Shown: positions 50,742 through 61,679, counted from the stretch's first letter. The stretch is DNA of 64,000 nt from Erythrobacter sp. ANT-B3C2 (GCA_001683845.1 LXQI01000001.1:23376-87375); one strand, 5' to 3'. The notes: generated from the sequence alone by a model not told the origin. Translations and numbers: made by a program.

Positions 50742-52454
50742 TTAGTCCTGCTTCTTCAGCGCCTCGCCCAGGATGTCGCCCAGCGACGCACCCGAAGCGG
50801 AGGAACCGTACTGCTCCACAGCCTGCTTCTCCTCGGAGATCTGGCGTGCCTTGATCGAGAAGTTGGGCTTCTTCGAACGGTCGAAGCCGGTGACCATCGC
50901 GTCGATCTTCTGCCCGGTCTGGAAACGATCGGGGCGCTGCTCGTCGCGGTCGCGGCCCAGATCGGAGCGCTTGATGAAGCCGGTTGCGCCGTCTTCGCCC
51001 GCCTGCACTTCCAGCCCGCCATCGCGGACCTCGAGCACGGTAACGGTGACCACCTCGCCCCGGTTCAGATTGCCCGAGCCCGCGGTGCTGATGCCGCCGG
51101 CGGCCGGTGCGCCCTTCTCGAGCTGCTTCATGCCCAGGCTGATGCGCTCCTTCTCGATATCGATATCGAGCACCACGGCCTGAACCTCTTCACCCTTGCG
51201 GTGAAGTGCCAGCGCGTCCTCGCCCGAGATGCCCCAGGCAATGTCGGACATGTGGACCATGCCGTCCACGTCGCCCGGCAGGCCGATGAACAGGCCGAAC
51301 TCGGTGGCGTTCTTGACCTCGCCCTCAACCGTCGAGCCGACCGGGTGCGCCTCGGCGAACTCTTCCCACGGGTTGCGCTGCGCCTGCTTGAGGCCCAGCG
51401 AAATGCGGCGCTTGTCGGAATCGACCTCCAACACCATCACTTCCACCTCCTGCGAGGTGGAGACGATCTTGCCGGGGTGCACGTTCTTCTTGGTCCAGCT
51501 CATCTCGGAGACGTGGACCAGGCCCTCGATGCCCGCTTCCAGTTCCACGAAGGCGCCATATTCGGTGATGTTGGTGACGATGCCCGACACCTTCATGCCC
51601 ACCGGGTACTTGGCGCCGACGCCCTCCCACGGATCGCTTTCCAGCTGCTTCATGCCCAGGCTGATGCGCTGGGTATCGGCATTGATACGGATGATCTGCA
51701 CCGCGACCGTGTCGCCGATGTTGATCACCTCGCTGGGATGGTTGACGCGCTTGTAGCTCATGTCGGTGACATGGAGCAGGCCGTCGATACCGCCCAGGTC
51801 CACGAAGGCGCCGTAATCGGTGATGTTCTTCACCACACCGTCGATCACCTGGCCTTCGGTCAGCTTGTCGATCAGCTCGCTGCGCTGCTCGGCGCGGGTT
51901 TCTTCCAACACCGCGCGGCGCGAGACCACGATATTGCCGCGGCGGCGATCCATCTTGAGGATCTGGAACGGCTGCGGCATGTCCATCAGCGGGCCCACGT
52001 CCCGCACCGGGCGGATATCGACCTGGCTGCCCGGCAGGAACGCCACGGCGCCATCGAGATCGACGGTGAAGCCGCCCTTGACCCGGCCGAAGATGCGGCC
52101 TTCGACCCGCTTGCCCTCGCCGAACTCGCTTTCCAGCTTGTCCCACGCCGCCTCGCGCCGGGCACGGTCGCGGCTGAGCATCGCCTCGCCGTCGGCGTTC
52201 TCGACACGGTCGACGAACACCTCGACTTCGGATCCGACCTCAAGGCCGTGATCGCCATCGCCGCGCATGAATTCCTTGAGTGCGATGCGGCCCTCGCTCT
52301 TGAGGCCGACATCGATGACGGCCATGCCGTTCTCGATCGCGGTGACGGTGCCGTGCACCACGCGGCCTTCAAAGCCGCCCTCGGCGCCGCCGAGCTGTTC
52401 ATCGAGGAGTTTCGCGAAATCGTCGCGGGTAGGGTTGGCGGCGGTGGATGCCAT
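50742..52454 (-). CDS. rpsA: 30S ribosomal protein S1
   Basis: A 570-residue S1 with six S1/OB repeats. The first repeat starts VVHGTVTAIENGMAVIDVGLKSEG near residue 35, then EGRIFGRVKGGFTVDLDGAVAFLPGSQV, GVVKNITDYGAFVDLGGIDGLLHVTDM, GIVTNITEYGAFVELEAGIEGLVHVSEM, GEVKNATEFGLFIGLPGDVDGMVHMSD and a last less canonical repeat with GDGATGFIKRSDLGRDR-type ending. It recruits mRNA to the 30S subunit. The length equals other alphaproteobacterial S1 proteins. It is preceded by cmk (about 290 nt upstream), the common aroA-cmk-rpsA order. Confidence 0.97.
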   Translation of the reverse strand: MASTAANPTRDDFAKLLDEQLGGAEGGFEGRVVHGTVTAIENGMAVIDVGLKSEGRIALKEFMRGDGDHGLEVGSEVEVFVDRVENADGEAMLSRDRARREAAWDKLESEFGEGKRVEGRIFGRVKGGFTVDLDGAVAFLPGSQVDIRPVRDVGPLMDMPQPFQILKMDRRRGNIVVSRRAVLEETRAEQRSELIDKLTEGQVIDGVVKNITDYGAFVDLGGIDGLLHVTDMSYKRVNHPSEVINIGDTVAVQIIRINADTQRISLGMKQLESDPWEGVGAKYPVGMKVSGIVTNITEYGAFVELEAGIEGLVHVSEMSWTKKNVHPGKIVSTSQEVEVMVLEVDSDKRRISLGLKQAQRNPWEEFAEAHPVGSTVEGEVKNATEFGLFIGLPGDVDGMVHMSDIAWGISGEDALALHRKGEEVQAVVLDIDIEKERISLGMKQLEKGAPAAGGISTAGSGNLNRGEVVTVTVLEVRDGGLEVQAGEDGATGFIKRSDLGRDRDEQRPDRFQTGQKIDAMVTGFDRSKKPNFSIKARQISEEKQAVEQYGSSASGASLGDILGEALKKQD

Positions 52455-52744
52455 AAGCTGCGGTTATCCTGTCTTCTATTGCTTCCGGCCAGGCGGTTGT
52501 CTCCGCCGGTCTTGGTGGCCGATCTGCCCGCGTGGCCTCATGCCGGCGCGGGCGTCCTCTGGAGGGCATGCTCGGAAGCGGAAACGGAACATCGCGCCCG
52601 CCGGAAGCCTTCCAGCCCCGCGAACGCCCGGTCCTGTACCTGAAAGGCCATCGATCGCGGCCCGTTCATGTCCCCGCCGCCGAGCCTTGCGGCCCCATCG
52701 GACGGGCGGGCGCATAGGCGATAGCGCCCGCAAATGCAAGCTGC

Positions 52745-53368
52745 TTAGCGTTTCCGCGCTTCTCCGGCCAAGGTGATGGCGGCAGCGATGGCGGCCTCGC
52801 GGTCCAGCTCCGAAGTGTCGAGCAGCAGCGCGTCGGGCGCGGGCAGGAGCGGGGCGGTGGCGCGGGTGCTGTCGCGCTCGTCGCGCAGGCGCAGTTCATC
52901 TTCGAGAGCGGCGAGGGTGCGGGTCTCTCCCCGGTCCGCCATCTCCTGCCAGCGCCGGAGGGCCCGCGCCGCAACGCTGGCGGTGACGAACAGCTTCACC
53001 TGCGCCTCGGGCGCGATCACCGTGCCGATATCGCGCCCGTCGAGCACCGCGCCGCGGGGCTGCGTGGCGAAGACGCGCTGTCGCTCGAACAGCGCCGCGC
53101 GCACCGCCGAATGCACCGAGACCCGGCTGGCGAGCCCGCCGATCCGCTCGCTGCGCAGGCCCTCCTCCGCCAGCAGCGCATCGGGGAAGGCGGAGGCGGC
53201 GAGCGCGGCGGCCGGATCGTCGGGATCGGCGCCGCGCGCATCGATCTGCCAGCCGACCGCGCGATAGAGCAGCCCGGTATCGAGATGCGGCAGCCCGAAA
53301 TACGCCGCCAACGCCTTGGCGATGGTGCCCTTGCCGCTGGCGGTGGGGCCGTCCACCGCGATGATCAT
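52745..53368 (-). CDS. cmk: Cytidylate kinase
   Basis: A 207-residue nucleoside-monophosphate kinase phosphorylating CMP and dCMP. Walker A is IAVDGPTASGKGTIAKAL at residues 3-20. LDTGLLYRAVGW is the nucleotide-binding part of the start, GAVLDGRDIGTVIAPEA near 105 and RRWQEMADRGE followed by LRDERDSTRATAPL complete the family. The length is normal. Its ATG overlaps the stop of the 91-residue membrane protein by 4 nt. Downstream, a 290-nt spacer before rpsA contains no other gene and may hold the rpsA promoter and leader. Confidence 0.95.
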   Translation of the reverse strand: MIIAVDGPTASGKGTIAKALAAYFGLPHLDTGLLYRAVGWQIDARGADPDDPAAALAASAFPDALLAEEGLRSERIGGLASRVSVHSAVRAALFERQRVFATQPRGAVLDGRDIGTVIAPEAQVKLFVTASVAARALRRWQEMADRGETRTLAALEDELRLRDERDSTRATAPLLPAPDALLLDTSELDREAAIAAAITLAGEARKR

Positions 53369-53640
53369 GGTGCCCGTTCCTCGACACGCGGACGCCGGCG
53401 TTGCGCGATCGCCCGGCCGAGGCCGAACAGCGCGATCGCCGCCCAGAACGCCTCCAGCACCAGGCTGGCAAGATTGGTGTGCACGATCAGCGAGACGGTC
53501 AGCAGCATCGCCCCGAGCAAATTGGCGCCGTGCTGGATGAACGGGTTCGGCCGAATGGTCGCGGTCTGGTATCCATAGGCGAAGATGATGCAGGCGGTGC
53601 CCGCAAAGCCGACGACATTGGCAAGGCCGGGGTCGATCAT
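53365..53640 (-). CDS. Small inner-membrane protein (CBU_0592-like)
   Basis: A 91-residue protein with three probable transmembrane segments: LANVVGFAGTACIIFAYGYQ, ANLLGAMLLTVSLIVH and LVLEAFWAAIALFGLGRAI, then a basic end. The pattern 'GYQ.....P.....N..GA.LL..SL' is that of a small conserved membrane family (CBU_0592-like). The role is unknown. It is locked between aroA and cmk by 4-nt overlaps at both ends (53365-53368, 53637-53640), so translation is coupled to both, and I take it as a true gene of the operon. Confidence 0.82.
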   Translation of the reverse strand: MIDPGLANVVGFAGTACIIFAYGYQTATIRPNPFIQHGANLLGAMLLTVSLIVHTNLASLVLEAFWAAIALFGLGRAIAQRRRPRVEERAP

Positions 53641-55076
53641 CGGCCCGCCGTGTGGTCCAGCAGCGCCTCGAAGGCGGGGAAGCTGGTGGCGATGGGCCGA
53701 GTGTCGTCCACCTCCACTCCAGCGCGGCTGGCGAGCCCGGCGACCGCCATGCTCATGACAATGCGGTGGTCGAGCCTGGTCGCGACCGGCTCCTGCGTGC
53801 CGGGTAGCGGCTCGCCGCCAGTGCCCTCGATCACCAGCCCATCCGCGCGCTCCTCCACCCGCGCGCCAGCGAGGCGCAGCGCGGCGGCCATGGCGGCGAG
53901 GCGATCCGATTCCTTCACGCGCAGCTCTTCCAGCCCGCTGGTGATGCTGCGCCCGCTCGCCAGCGCGGCGGCGACGAACAGCACCGGAAACTCGTCGATC
54001 ATGCTCGGGGCGAGCGCGGGGTCGACCTCCACGCCGGAGAGCGGCGAGTGGCGCACGCGCAGATCCGCGACCGGCTCGCCACCCACCTCACGCGCATCCA
54101 GCTCCTCGATGCTCCCCCCCATCTGGCGCAGCACGGCGAGCAGCCCCGCGCGGGTGGGGTTGAGGCCGACGTTCTCGATGATCAGCTCGCTGCCGGGCAC
54201 CAGCAGCGCCGCCACGATGAAGAATGCGGCTGAGGAAGGGTCCCCCGGCACCACTATCGCCTGCGGGCGCAGCTCGGCCTCCCCGGTGAGCGTGATGACG
54301 CGCTCTCCATTCTCCTGCGTCACGTTCAGCTCGGCGCCGAAGCCGCGCAGCATCCGCTCGGTATGGTCGCGCGTGGGTACCGGCTCGATCACCCGCGTAA
54401 TGCCGGCAGTGTTGAGCCCGGCGAGCAGCACCGCGCTTTTAACCTGCGCCGAGGCGACCGGCAGGCGCCATTCGATCGGCACGGCGGGGCTCAGCCCCCG
54501 CTCCATCAGCGGCAGCGTGTCCCCGGGACTGGCGGTGAAATCGGCGCCCATTCGGCTCAGCGGCTCGATCACCCGGCCCATCGGCCGCTGCGAGAGGCTG
54601 GCATCGCCGGTGAAGGTGCAAATGATCGGATGGCTGGCGACCAGCCCCATCAGCAGCCGGGTGGAGGTGCCGCTGTTGCCCATCTCCAGCGCGCCTGCCG
54701 GTTGCAGCAGCCCGCCCACGCCCACGCCGTGGATCGACCAGACGCCTGAATCCTCGCGCTTGATCGTAGCGCCCATCGCCCGCAGCGCGCCGGCGGTGGC
54801 GAGCACGTCCTCGCCCTCGAGCAGGCCCATCACGCGGGTCTCGCCCACCGCCAGCGCGCCCAGCATTAGCGAGCGGTGGCTGATCGACTTGTCGCCCGGC
54901 ACGCGGATGCGGCCCATCAGCGCGCCCGTGGGGCGGAAGCGGTGCGGGAGCGGGGCGGCGGAGTGGTCGGCGGGCAGGGAAGGCGCCTTTCGGGCGAGGG
55001 CTGGTTTCAGGCGAGGGCTGGCGAATGGCGCGGGCTTTTGACAGCGCACCGGGGCTGTGGCAAGGCGCGCCGCCAT
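53637..55076 (-). CDS. aroA: 3-phosphoshikimate 1-carboxyvinyltransferase (EPSP synthase)
   Basis: A two-domain inverted alpha/beta enzyme of the shikimate pathway. Blocks are IRVPGDKSISHRSLMLGALA near residue 58, EMGNSGTSTRLLMGLVA near 130 with SLSQRPMGRVIEPL, VASAQVKSAVLLAGLNT, VPGDPSSAAFFIVAALLVPGS, GLEELRVKESDRLAAMAAALR and DHRIVMSMAVAGL near the end. NSGTSTRLLMG-type wording points to the class II (glyphosate-tolerant, CP4-like) group. With the ATG at 55076 the protein has 479 residues and about 50 extra N-terminal ones; the true start may be nearer the conserved FRPTGALMGRIRVP. Confidence 0.95.
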   Translation of the reverse strand: MAARLATAPVRCQKPAPFASPRLKPALARKAPSLPADHSAAPLPHRFRPTGALMGRIRVPGDKSISHRSLMLGALAVGETRVMGLLEGEDVLATAGALRAMGATIKREDSGVWSIHGVGVGGLLQPAGALEMGNSGTSTRLLMGLVASHPIICTFTGDASLSQRPMGRVIEPLSRMGADFTASPGDTLPLMERGLSPAVPIEWRLPVASAQVKSAVLLAGLNTAGITRVIEPVPTRDHTERMLRGFGAELNVTQENGERVITLTGEAELRPQAIVVPGDPSSAAFFIVAALLVPGSELIIENVGLNPTRAGLLAVLRQMGGSIEELDAREVGGEPVADLRVRHSPLSGVEVDPALAPSMIDEFPVLFVAAALASGRSITSGLEELRVKESDRLAAMAAALRLAGARVEERADGLVIEGTGGEPLPGTQEPVATRLDHRIVMSMAVAGLASRAGVEVDDTRPIATSFPAFEALLDHTAGR

Positions 55077-55166
55077 TCAGACGCCGGCCCCTTGATTGCG
55101 ACAGGACCGCGCTTCATCTCGCCTTTGCACGATACGCCCCGTCGGTGGGCACAAGAGGATACTTTC

Positions 55167-55496
55167 ATGGTCAAGCCGGAATGGGGTACCAAGCGCAGCT
55201 GCCCCAAATGCGCCGAACGCTTCTACGATCTGGGCACCGACGATCCGGTGGTCTGCATCGAATGTGCCAACGAATGGTATCCCGAGCCGGTGCTCAAGTC
55301 CAAGCAGCCGATCCCCTTCCAGGAGGCGCCCGCCAAGAAGAAGGAGGTCGTGGAAGAGGATAGCGACCTGGCGGATGAGGAAGAGGATCTCGACATCGAC
55401 GAGGACGAGGATTCGCCCGACAACGACGTGGATCTGGGCGGCGACGACGATCTGGGCGTGGCCGGTCCTTCGGACGAGAACGACGAGGATACCTGA
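55167..55496 (+). CDS. TIGR02300 family (FYDLN acid) protein
   Basis: A 109-residue protein: MVKPEWGTKRSCPKCAERFYDLG, with two zinc-type pairs (CPKC and CIEC) and the FYDLN-like motif FYDLG, then NEWYPEPVLKSKQP. The rest is an extremely acidic tail (Asp/Glu runs such as EEDLDIDEDED). The TIGR02300 family is confined mainly to alphaproteobacteria and has no known function; the zinc-ribbon plus acidic tail hints at nucleic-acid or protein binding. It is divergent from aroA with 90 bases between starts, and precedes tRNA-Ala. Confidence 0.92.
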   Translation: MVKPEWGTKRSCPKCAERFYDLGTDDPVVCIECANEWYPEPVLKSKQPIPFQEAPAKKKEVVEEDSDLADEEEDLDIDEDEDSPDNDVDLGGDDDLGVAGPSDENDEDT

Positions 55497-55629
55497 GCCG
55501 CCGTCCTGCCCTTGCCCATCGGCGGGGGCAGGCGATTACAGGCTTGCGGTTTAGCGGCATCGTCCATAAAGGGCGGCGCTTCCGGCCCGTGGGCCGGGCC
55601 GGCGCCTCCCAGGGCGCCGATGGAAGGTC

Positions 55630-55705
<76 letters not shown>

Positions 55706-55885
55706 TCCCGCCGCCTTTCGGTCCGGATACGCTCCGAACCGAAATTCGGCGGGATGGCACTGATATTAAGCCGGGCTTTTTGATAGGCTCGCAACGCTGG
55801 CTGACGAGGGTTCGTCCGCCGGCGTTTTTCGCGTTCGGCCTACGCCCGTCATCAGTTTCGGGCCTCCGCCCTTGAGGAGTGAACC

Positions 55886-57370
55886 ATGTTCGACACGCTG
55901 TCCGATCGCCTGAATGGTGTCTTCGACCGCCTGCGCGGACGTGGGGCGCTGAACGAGGCCGATGTGCGCGAGGCCATGCGCGAGGTGCGTATCGCGCTGC
56001 TCGAGGCCGACGTGGCGCTACCGGTGGCGCGCGATTTCATCGCCAGGGTTACCGAAAAGGCGGTCGGCCAGCAGGTGCTAAAGTCGGTCACGCCGGGCCA
56101 GCAGGTGGTCAAGATCGTCAATGACGAGCTGGTCGCCATGCTGGGCGGCGAGGACGGCGAGCAGGCCGCGCCGCTGAACCTCGACGCGAAGCCGCCGGTG
56201 GTGGTGATGATGGTCGGCCTGCAGGGTTCGGGCAAGACCACCAGCACCGCCAAGATCGCCAAGCTGCTAAAGGAACGGCACGGCAAGAAGCCGTTGATGG
56301 CCTCGCTCGACGTCAACCGTCCGGCGGCGCAGGAGCAGCTCAAGGTGCTCGGCGAGCAGACCGGCGTCGCCACCCTGCCGATCATCGCCGGGCAGCAGCC
56401 GGTGGATATCGCCCGCCGCGCACTCGAATCGGCGAAGCTGCAGGCGGTGGACGTGCTGCTGCTCGATACCGCCGGCCGGCTGCATGTGGACGAGGCGCTG
56501 ATGGCCGAGATGAAGGCCGTCGCCTCCGTCTCCACGCCCACCGAGGTGCTGCTGGTGGTCGATGCGCTCACCGGGCAGGATGCGGTGAACGTCGCCCGCA
56601 GCTTCTCGGACGAGGTGCCGCTCACCGGCGTGGTCCTCACCCGAATGGATGGCGATGCGCGCGGCGGCGCGGCGCTCTCGATGCGCGCCGTTACCGGCAA
56701 GCCGATCAAGTTCGCCGGCACGGGCGAGAAGCTGGATGCGATCGAGCCGTTCCATCCGGGCCGCGTGGCCGGGCGCATCTTGGGCATGGGCGATGTCGTC
56801 AGCCTGGTCGAGCGCGCCGCGCAGACGATCGAGAAGGAAGACGCCGACAAGCTGGCCGACCGGATGATGAAGGGCCAGTTCGACATGAACGATCTGCGCA
56901 CCCAGCTTAGCCAGATGCAGAAGATGGGCGGCCTCGGCATGCTGGCTGGTATGATGCCGGGCATGAAGAAGGCGAAGCAGGCGATGGCCGAGAGCGGGGT
57001 GGACGACAAGGTGCTGGTCCACATGGACGCGATCATCGGCTCGATGACCACCGGCGAGCGCCGCAAGCCCGAACTGATGAACGCCAAGCGCAAGAAGCGC
57101 GTGGCCGCGGGCAGCGGCACCAGCGTGCAGGACGTGAACAAGCTGCTCAAGATGCACCAGGAAATGGGCCGCGCGATGAAGCAGATCCGCAAGATGGGCG
57201 GGCTCAAGGGCCTCGGCGCGCTGTTCGGCGGCGGCGGGGCTGGCGGCCTGGGAGGCCCGGGCGGCCCGCCCGGCGGCATGGGCGGTCGCGGCGGCGGGAT
57301 GCCCAGCCTGCCCGGTCTCGGTGGCGGAGGGTTGCCGCCCGATCTTCAGAAGCTGTTGAACAAGAAATAA
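55886..57370 (+). CDS. ffh: Signal recognition particle protein
   Basis: A 494-residue SRP54 GTPase that, with 4.5S RNA, delivers nascent membrane proteins to FtsY. The N domain ([20 protein letters not shown]) is followed by the G domain with Walker [38 protein letters not shown], the [15 protein letters not shown] loop near residue 250 and [14 protein letters not shown]. The M domain then starts ([32 protein letters not shown]) with the methionine-rich RNA-binding helix. The final 50 residues are Gly/Pro-rich. It is the first gene of the ffh-rpsP-rimM-trmD-rplS block. Confidence 0.97.
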   Translation: MFDTLSDRLNGVFDRLRGRGALNEADVREAMREVRIALLEADVALPVARDFIARVTEKAVGQQVLKSVTPGQQVVKIVNDELVAMLGGEDGEQAAPLNLDAKPPVVVMMVGLQGSGKTTSTAKIAKLLKERHGKKPLMASLDVNRPAAQEQLKVLGEQTGVATLPIIAGQQPVDIARRALESAKLQAVDVLLLDTAGRLHVDEALMAEMKAVASVSTPTEVLLVVDALTGQDAVNVARSFSDEVPLTGVVLTRMDGDARGGAALSMRAVTGKPIKFAGTGEKLDAIEPFHPGRVAGRILGMGDVVSLVERAAQTIEKEDADKLADRMMKGQFDMNDLRTQLSQMQKMGGLGMLAGMMPGMKKAKQAMAESGVDDKVLVHMDAIIGSMTTGERRKPELMNAKRKKRVAAGSGTSVQDVNKLLKMHQEMGRAMKQIRKMGGLKGLGALFGGGGAGGLGGPGGPPGGMGGRGGGMPSLPGLGGGGLPPDLQKLLNKK

Positions 57371-57399
57371 GCGATTCAAATCGGAAAGGTAATTCTATC

Positions 57400-58109
<710 letters not shown>

Positions 58110-58110
<1 letters not shown>

Positions 58111-58673
58111 TGCCCGGTCCCTCCTCCCCGCCCGGCGAGGGCATGGGGGAGGGGCCCTCCTCCCCGGAGCCGGCCGCCAACCAGCCCTCCAAGCGGCCGA
58201 TCACCCTCGCCGCCATCGCCGGCGCGCATGGCGTGGCGGGCGAGGTGCGGCTCAAGCTGTTCGGCGAGGGGATCGCCTCGCTCCGCCCGCACAAGGCGTT
58301 CAACGGCGGCGCGCTGACGCTCGAAAAGCTGCGTGACGATGGCAAGGGCGGCGCGATCGCCCGCTTCACCCAAATCGCCGATCGCACCGCCGCCGAGGCC
58401 CTGCGCGGCACGACGTTGAGCGTCCCGCGCTCCGCGCTTCCGCCGCTGGCCGATGGCGAATATTACCACGCCGACCTGATCGGCCTCGCCGCCCTTGCCG
58501 TGAACGGCGAGCCGCTCGGCACCGTAGTGGCAGTAGAAAATTACGGTGCCGGTGACGTGCTCGAAATTGAGCGCCCCACAGGCGCCCGCTTCATGGCCCC
58601 GATGACCGCCGACGCAGTGCCCGAATGGAACGCCGAACGCCTCATCATCGCGGCCCCCTTCGCCGAGGGCTGA
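58110..58673 (+). CDS. rimM: 16S rRNA processing protein RimM
   Basis: A 187-residue RimM, a maturation factor of the 30S head that binds S19. The conserved start ITLAAIAGAHGVAGEVRLKLF comes after about 30 extra residues rich in Pro, Ser and Gly. RGTTLSVPRSALPPLADGEYYHADLIGL near residue 105 and the PRC-barrel part (LGTVVAVENYGAGDVLEIE, then MAPMTADAVPEWN) follow. The N-terminal extension contains two similar PSSP elements around an EGMGEG centre. A second in-frame ATG at 58143 may be used. The start shares one base with the rpsP stop, so translation is coupled. Confidence 0.95.
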
Positions 58674-58676
58674 GCC

Positions 58677-59384
58677 GTGCCCGCGATTGCCGTCCTGTCC
58701 GACATCCACGGCAATCTGCCGGCAATGGAGGCGGTGGTCGCCGATGCCCAGGCGCGCGGCTGCACCCACTTCGCCAATCTGGGCGACATCCTCTCGGGAC
58801 CGCTATGGCCGCGCGAAACCGCCGCCTGGCTGATGGAGCGCGGCTGGCCGACCATCGCCGGCAATCACGAGCGTTACCTGTTCGAACCCCAAGCGCCCTT
58901 CGCCGGCCCGCTGGATGCTTTCGCCCGCAGCCAGTGCACGCCAGCGCAACTCGGCTGGATCGCCGCTTTGCCGGTCGAGATGGCGCTGCCCGGCGCCTGG
59001 TGCACCCATGCGACGCCGGGGAACGACGAGCAGATGCTGCTGGAAACCATCCTGCCGGACGGGCGCATCGTCGCCGCCGACGAGGCCGAGATCGTCGCAC
59101 GGCTGGGCGCATGCCGGCAAGATCTGCTGCTCCACGGCCACTCGCACGTGCCCCGGCAGGTGACGCTGGCGGACGGGCGGCGAATCGCCAATCCCGGCAG
59201 CGTCGGCCTGCCAAGCCATCTGGCCAGCCAGCCCGGAACGGCCAAGGCGCAATATCTCATCCTTGAAAAGGGCGCGGTCACCCTGCTTGCGACCGGTTAC
59301 GATCACGAATGCGCCGCGCGCCGGGCCGAGGCCAATGGCAGCCCTGGCTGGGCCCGCATGCTGCGCGAGACGCCGCCCCGCTGA
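58677..59384 (+). CDS. Metallophosphoesterase, YfcE/MJ0936 type
   Basis: A 235-residue calcineurin-like phosphoesterase. It starts with GTG 3 nt after the rimM stop. The metal ligands are AVLSDIHGNLPAMEAVV (Asp8, His10), NLGDILSGPLWP (Asp39), TIAGNHERYL (Asn62, His63) and LLHGHSHVPRQ near residue 157, followed by NPGSVGLPS. Active-site residues are complete. The family cleaves phosphodiesters or phosphomonoesters, with no way to tell the substrate here. It replaces the direct rimM-trmD junction seen in many bacteria, together with the divergent flavoprotein gene. Confidence 0.9.
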   Translation: MPAIAVLSDIHGNLPAMEAVVADAQARGCTHFANLGDILSGPLWPRETAAWLMERGWPTIAGNHERYLFEPQAPFAGPLDAFARSQCTPAQLGWIAALPVEMALPGAWCTHATPGNDEQMLLETILPDGRIVAADEAEIVARLGACRQDLLLHGHSHVPRQVTLADGRRIANPGSVGLPSHLASQPGTAKAQYLILEKGAVTLLATGYDHECAARRAEANGSPGWARMLRETPPR

Positions 59385-59417
59385 ACGGAAGCTTCAGGCG
59401 GGGAAAGTGTCTCCAGC

Positions 59418-60326
59418 CTAGCGGCGCAGCGGCCGCGTCTCGGCCAAGCAGTTGCGGATCGCGGTGGCGGCGACGCCCGCGGCACCCATCGCATAGCTGA
59501 TTTGGTCGAGCCCGAGCACCACGTCGCCCGCGGCATAGAGGCCCGGAACGCTGGTGCGCTGGTGCTCGTCCACCTTGATGCACCCGTCCTCCGCCAGGTC
59601 CGCACCCGCCTGCCCAGCGAGTTTCGAGCGGACATGCGAGCCGAGCGCCGGGTAAATGCTGTCGAAACTCAGCCGGCCTTCGGCGGTGTCGAAGGCGATC
59701 CGCTCGCCCTCGAGGGCATAGGCGCCGCACGGCCCGGCGACGCGCGCGATGCCCGCCTCCTCCAGCTTGGCGCTGCATTCCGCGTCGAGATCGTGGTCGC
59801 CATGGGGGGAGACCAGCGTGAGATCGGCAGTGTAGCCGCGCAGGAACAGCGCCTCGGCCGTGCCGTGGCTGTCGGTGCCGATCACCGCCACCCGCTTGTC
59901 GGTCACGTCATAGCCGTCGCAGATCGGGCAGTAGCGCAGGTGGCCGCTGGCCAGCGCCTCGTCATGCAACGCGCCCTCCAGCCCCTCGGGACGATTGTTA
60001 ACGACCCCGGTGGCCAGCAGCACCGAGCGCGCCGGGAAGGTGCCATCGTCGGTGCCGACCCAGAAATTGCCATCCTCCCCGCCCATGCTGGTAACCCGAT
60101 TGCGCTCGATCGTGGCGCCGTACTTTTCCGCCTGCTCGCACATCCGGGCGAGCAGCTCCTTGCCTGAGATCCCGTCTGGAAAGCCCGCATGGTTGTGCGT
60201 GCAGGGGATCCACCCCGCGCGGCTGGTGCCGCAATCGAACAGGCGGATCGAGAGGTGGAAGCGGGCGAGATAGATCGCCGCGGTCAGCCCGGCCGGCCCC
60301 GCGCCGACAATGATGCAATCGTCCAT
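59418..60326 (-). CDS. Thioredoxin-reductase-like FAD/NAD(P) oxidoreductase
   Basis: A 302-residue protein of the thioredoxin reductase-like class. The start [22 protein letters not shown] is the FAD Rossmann motif. A CPICDGYD segment is the redox CxxC in the position of the CATC of TrxB, with [17 protein letters not shown] as the second nucleotide-binding motif. [20 protein letters not shown] near residue 265 is the FAD tail motif. CPIC instead of CATC, and the modified GxGxxG in the NAD(P) site (GTDSHG), separate it from classical TrxB, so it may have another partner or be a bacillithiol/low-Mr thiol type. The start at 60326 is 70 nt from trmD's divergent start. Confidence 0.85.
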   Translation of the reverse strand: MDDCIIVGAGPAGLTAAIYLARFHLSIRLFDCGTSRAGWIPCTHNHAGFPDGISGKELLARMCEQAEKYGATIERNRVTSMGGEDGNFWVGTDDGTFPARSVLLATGVVNNRPEGLEGALHDEALASGHLRYCPICDGYDVTDKRVAVIGTDSHGTAEALFLRGYTADLTLVSPHGDHDLDAECSAKLEEAGIARVAGPCGAYALEGERIAFDTAEGRLSFDSIYPALGSHVRSKLAGQAGADLAEDGCIKVDEHQRTSVPGLYAAGDVVLGLDQISYAMGAAGVAATAIRNCLAETRPLRR

Positions 60327-60396
60327 GCGGGGTGCAACGCCAATGTCGTCATTCGGTGCCGCTGGAATATGCGACGGGCCTTGGCTATCGCGCGCC

Positions 60397-61128
60397 ATGA
60401 GCTTTGCCGCCACCATCCTGACCCTGTACCCCGAGATGTTCCCCGGCCCGCTGGGCGTCTCGCTCGCCGGGCGGGCGCTGGCAGCAGGCGCCTGGTCGCT
60501 CGACACTGTGCAGATCCGCGACTTCGCGGCGGACAAGCACCGCACCGTCGACGATACGCCGGCCGGCGGCGGGGCAGGAATGGTGCTGCGGGCAGACGTG
60601 CTCGGCGCCGCTGTCAACCATGCGCTCGCCCGCCAGCCCGCCTGCCCGGTGCTGGCGATGACGCCGCGCGGCCGCCCGATCACACAGGGGCGCATTCGCG
60701 CCCTAGTGCAAGGCCCGGGCGTCACCCTGCTGTGCGGCCGGTTCGAGGGGTTCGACGAACGGATCTTCGCCGCGCGGCCGATCGAGCCGGTCAGCCTCGC
60801 GGACATTGTTCTATCTGGCGGAGAGCCCGCCGCGCTGGCCGTTCTGGATGCTTGCATTCGCCTGTTGCCCGGCGTAATGGGCGCGGCTTCCAGCGGGTCC
60901 GAGGAATCCTTCGAGGAAGGGCTGCTCGAATACCCGCACTATACCCGACCAGTGGAATGGGAAGGGCGCACGATCCCTGAAGTGCTGCGATCGGGGGATC
61001 ATGCGAAGATCGCCGCATGGCGCAAGGCCATGGCGGAGGATCATACACGGTCATGCAGGCCGGACCTTTGGGAGCGCCGCGGTGGCGTTCGGGGCCAGTC
61101 TGCCTCTGGCGCGCAGCGCGACGAATAG
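60397..61128 (+). CDS. trmD: tRNA (guanine37-N1)-methyltransferase
   Basis: A 243-residue SPOUT methyltransferase, a trefoil-knot protein that methylates G37 next to the anticodon and prevents frameshifting. Family blocks are [46 protein letters not shown] near residue 45, [15 protein letters not shown] near 110, the SAM-knot segment [21 protein letters not shown] near 140 and [22 protein letters not shown] near 170, then [17 protein letters not shown]. The length is normal. It starts 10-12 nt before the ribosomal gene rplS in the same operon; the two are classically linked. Confidence 0.96.
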   Translation: MSFAATILTLYPEMFPGPLGVSLAGRALAAGAWSLDTVQIRDFAADKHRTVDDTPAGGGAGMVLRADVLGAAVNHALARQPACPVLAMTPRGRPITQGRIRALVQGPGVTLLCGRFEGFDERIFAARPIEPVSLADIVLSGGEPAALAVLDACIRLLPGVMGAASSGSEESFEEGLLEYPHYTRPVEWEGRTIPEVLRSGDHAKIAAWRKAMAEDHTRSCRPDLWERRGGVRGQSASGAQRDE

Positions 61129-61138
61129 GGAGCCCATC

Positions 61139-61510
61139 ATGGGTTTGATCCAGGAGCTCGAGGCCGAGGCCATCGCAGCGTTCAAAGAGACCAAGACGAT
61201 TCCGGAATTCCGCCCCGGCGATACGCTGCGCGTGGGCGTGCGCGTGGTCGAGGGTGAGCGCACCCGCGTGCAGAATTACGAAGGCGTCTGCATCGCCCGC
61301 TCCAACCGCGGCATCAACAGCAATTTCACCGTCCGCAAGCTGAGCTTCGGCGAAGGCGTGGAGCGCGTGTTCCCGCTGTATTCGCCCAACGTGGACAGGA
61401 TCGAGGTGGTCCGCCGCGGTATCGTTCGCCGGGCCAAGCTCTATTATCTGCGCGGCCGCACCGGCAAGCGCGCCCGCATCGTCGAGCGCCGCGACAACAC
61501 CCCCAAGTAA
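61139..61510 (+). CDS. rplS: 50S ribosomal protein L19
   Basis: A 123-residue L19, located at the 30S-50S interface. The opening [20 protein letters not shown] and [20 protein letters not shown] are standard, followed by [39 protein letters not shown] and [27 protein letters not shown]. The ATG (61139) follows AGGGAG 5 nt earlier. It ends the ffh-rplS block and is followed by an intrinsic terminator. Confidence 0.97.
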   Translation: MGLIQELEAEAIAAFKETKTIPEFRPGDTLRVGVRVVEGERTRVQNYEGVCIARSNRGINSNFTVRKLSFGEGVERVFPLYSPNVDRIEVVRRGIVRRAKLYYLRGRTGKRARIVERRDNTPK

Positions 61511-61574
61511 GCAGCGCCCGATGGCGGCGCGCACGAGCGGCCGCTTTACGGGCGAGTGGTTTCCGGCTTAACCA

Positions 61575-61608
61575 GCGGGCGTCCCGAGCAATCGGGGCGC
61601 CCGCTTTT
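61575..61608 (+). terminator. Intrinsic terminator after rplS
   Basis: A stem GCGGGCGTCCCGA/TCGGGGCGCCCGC with a four-base loop is followed by TTTTT, 65 nt after the rplS stop. Confidence 0.92.
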
Positions 61609-61679
61609 TGTGCCCCTCCCGCTCCTCCGTCGCATTCAGCTGGTCGGAGCGCTGTTCAAGACCCGCGAGACCATGCCCC

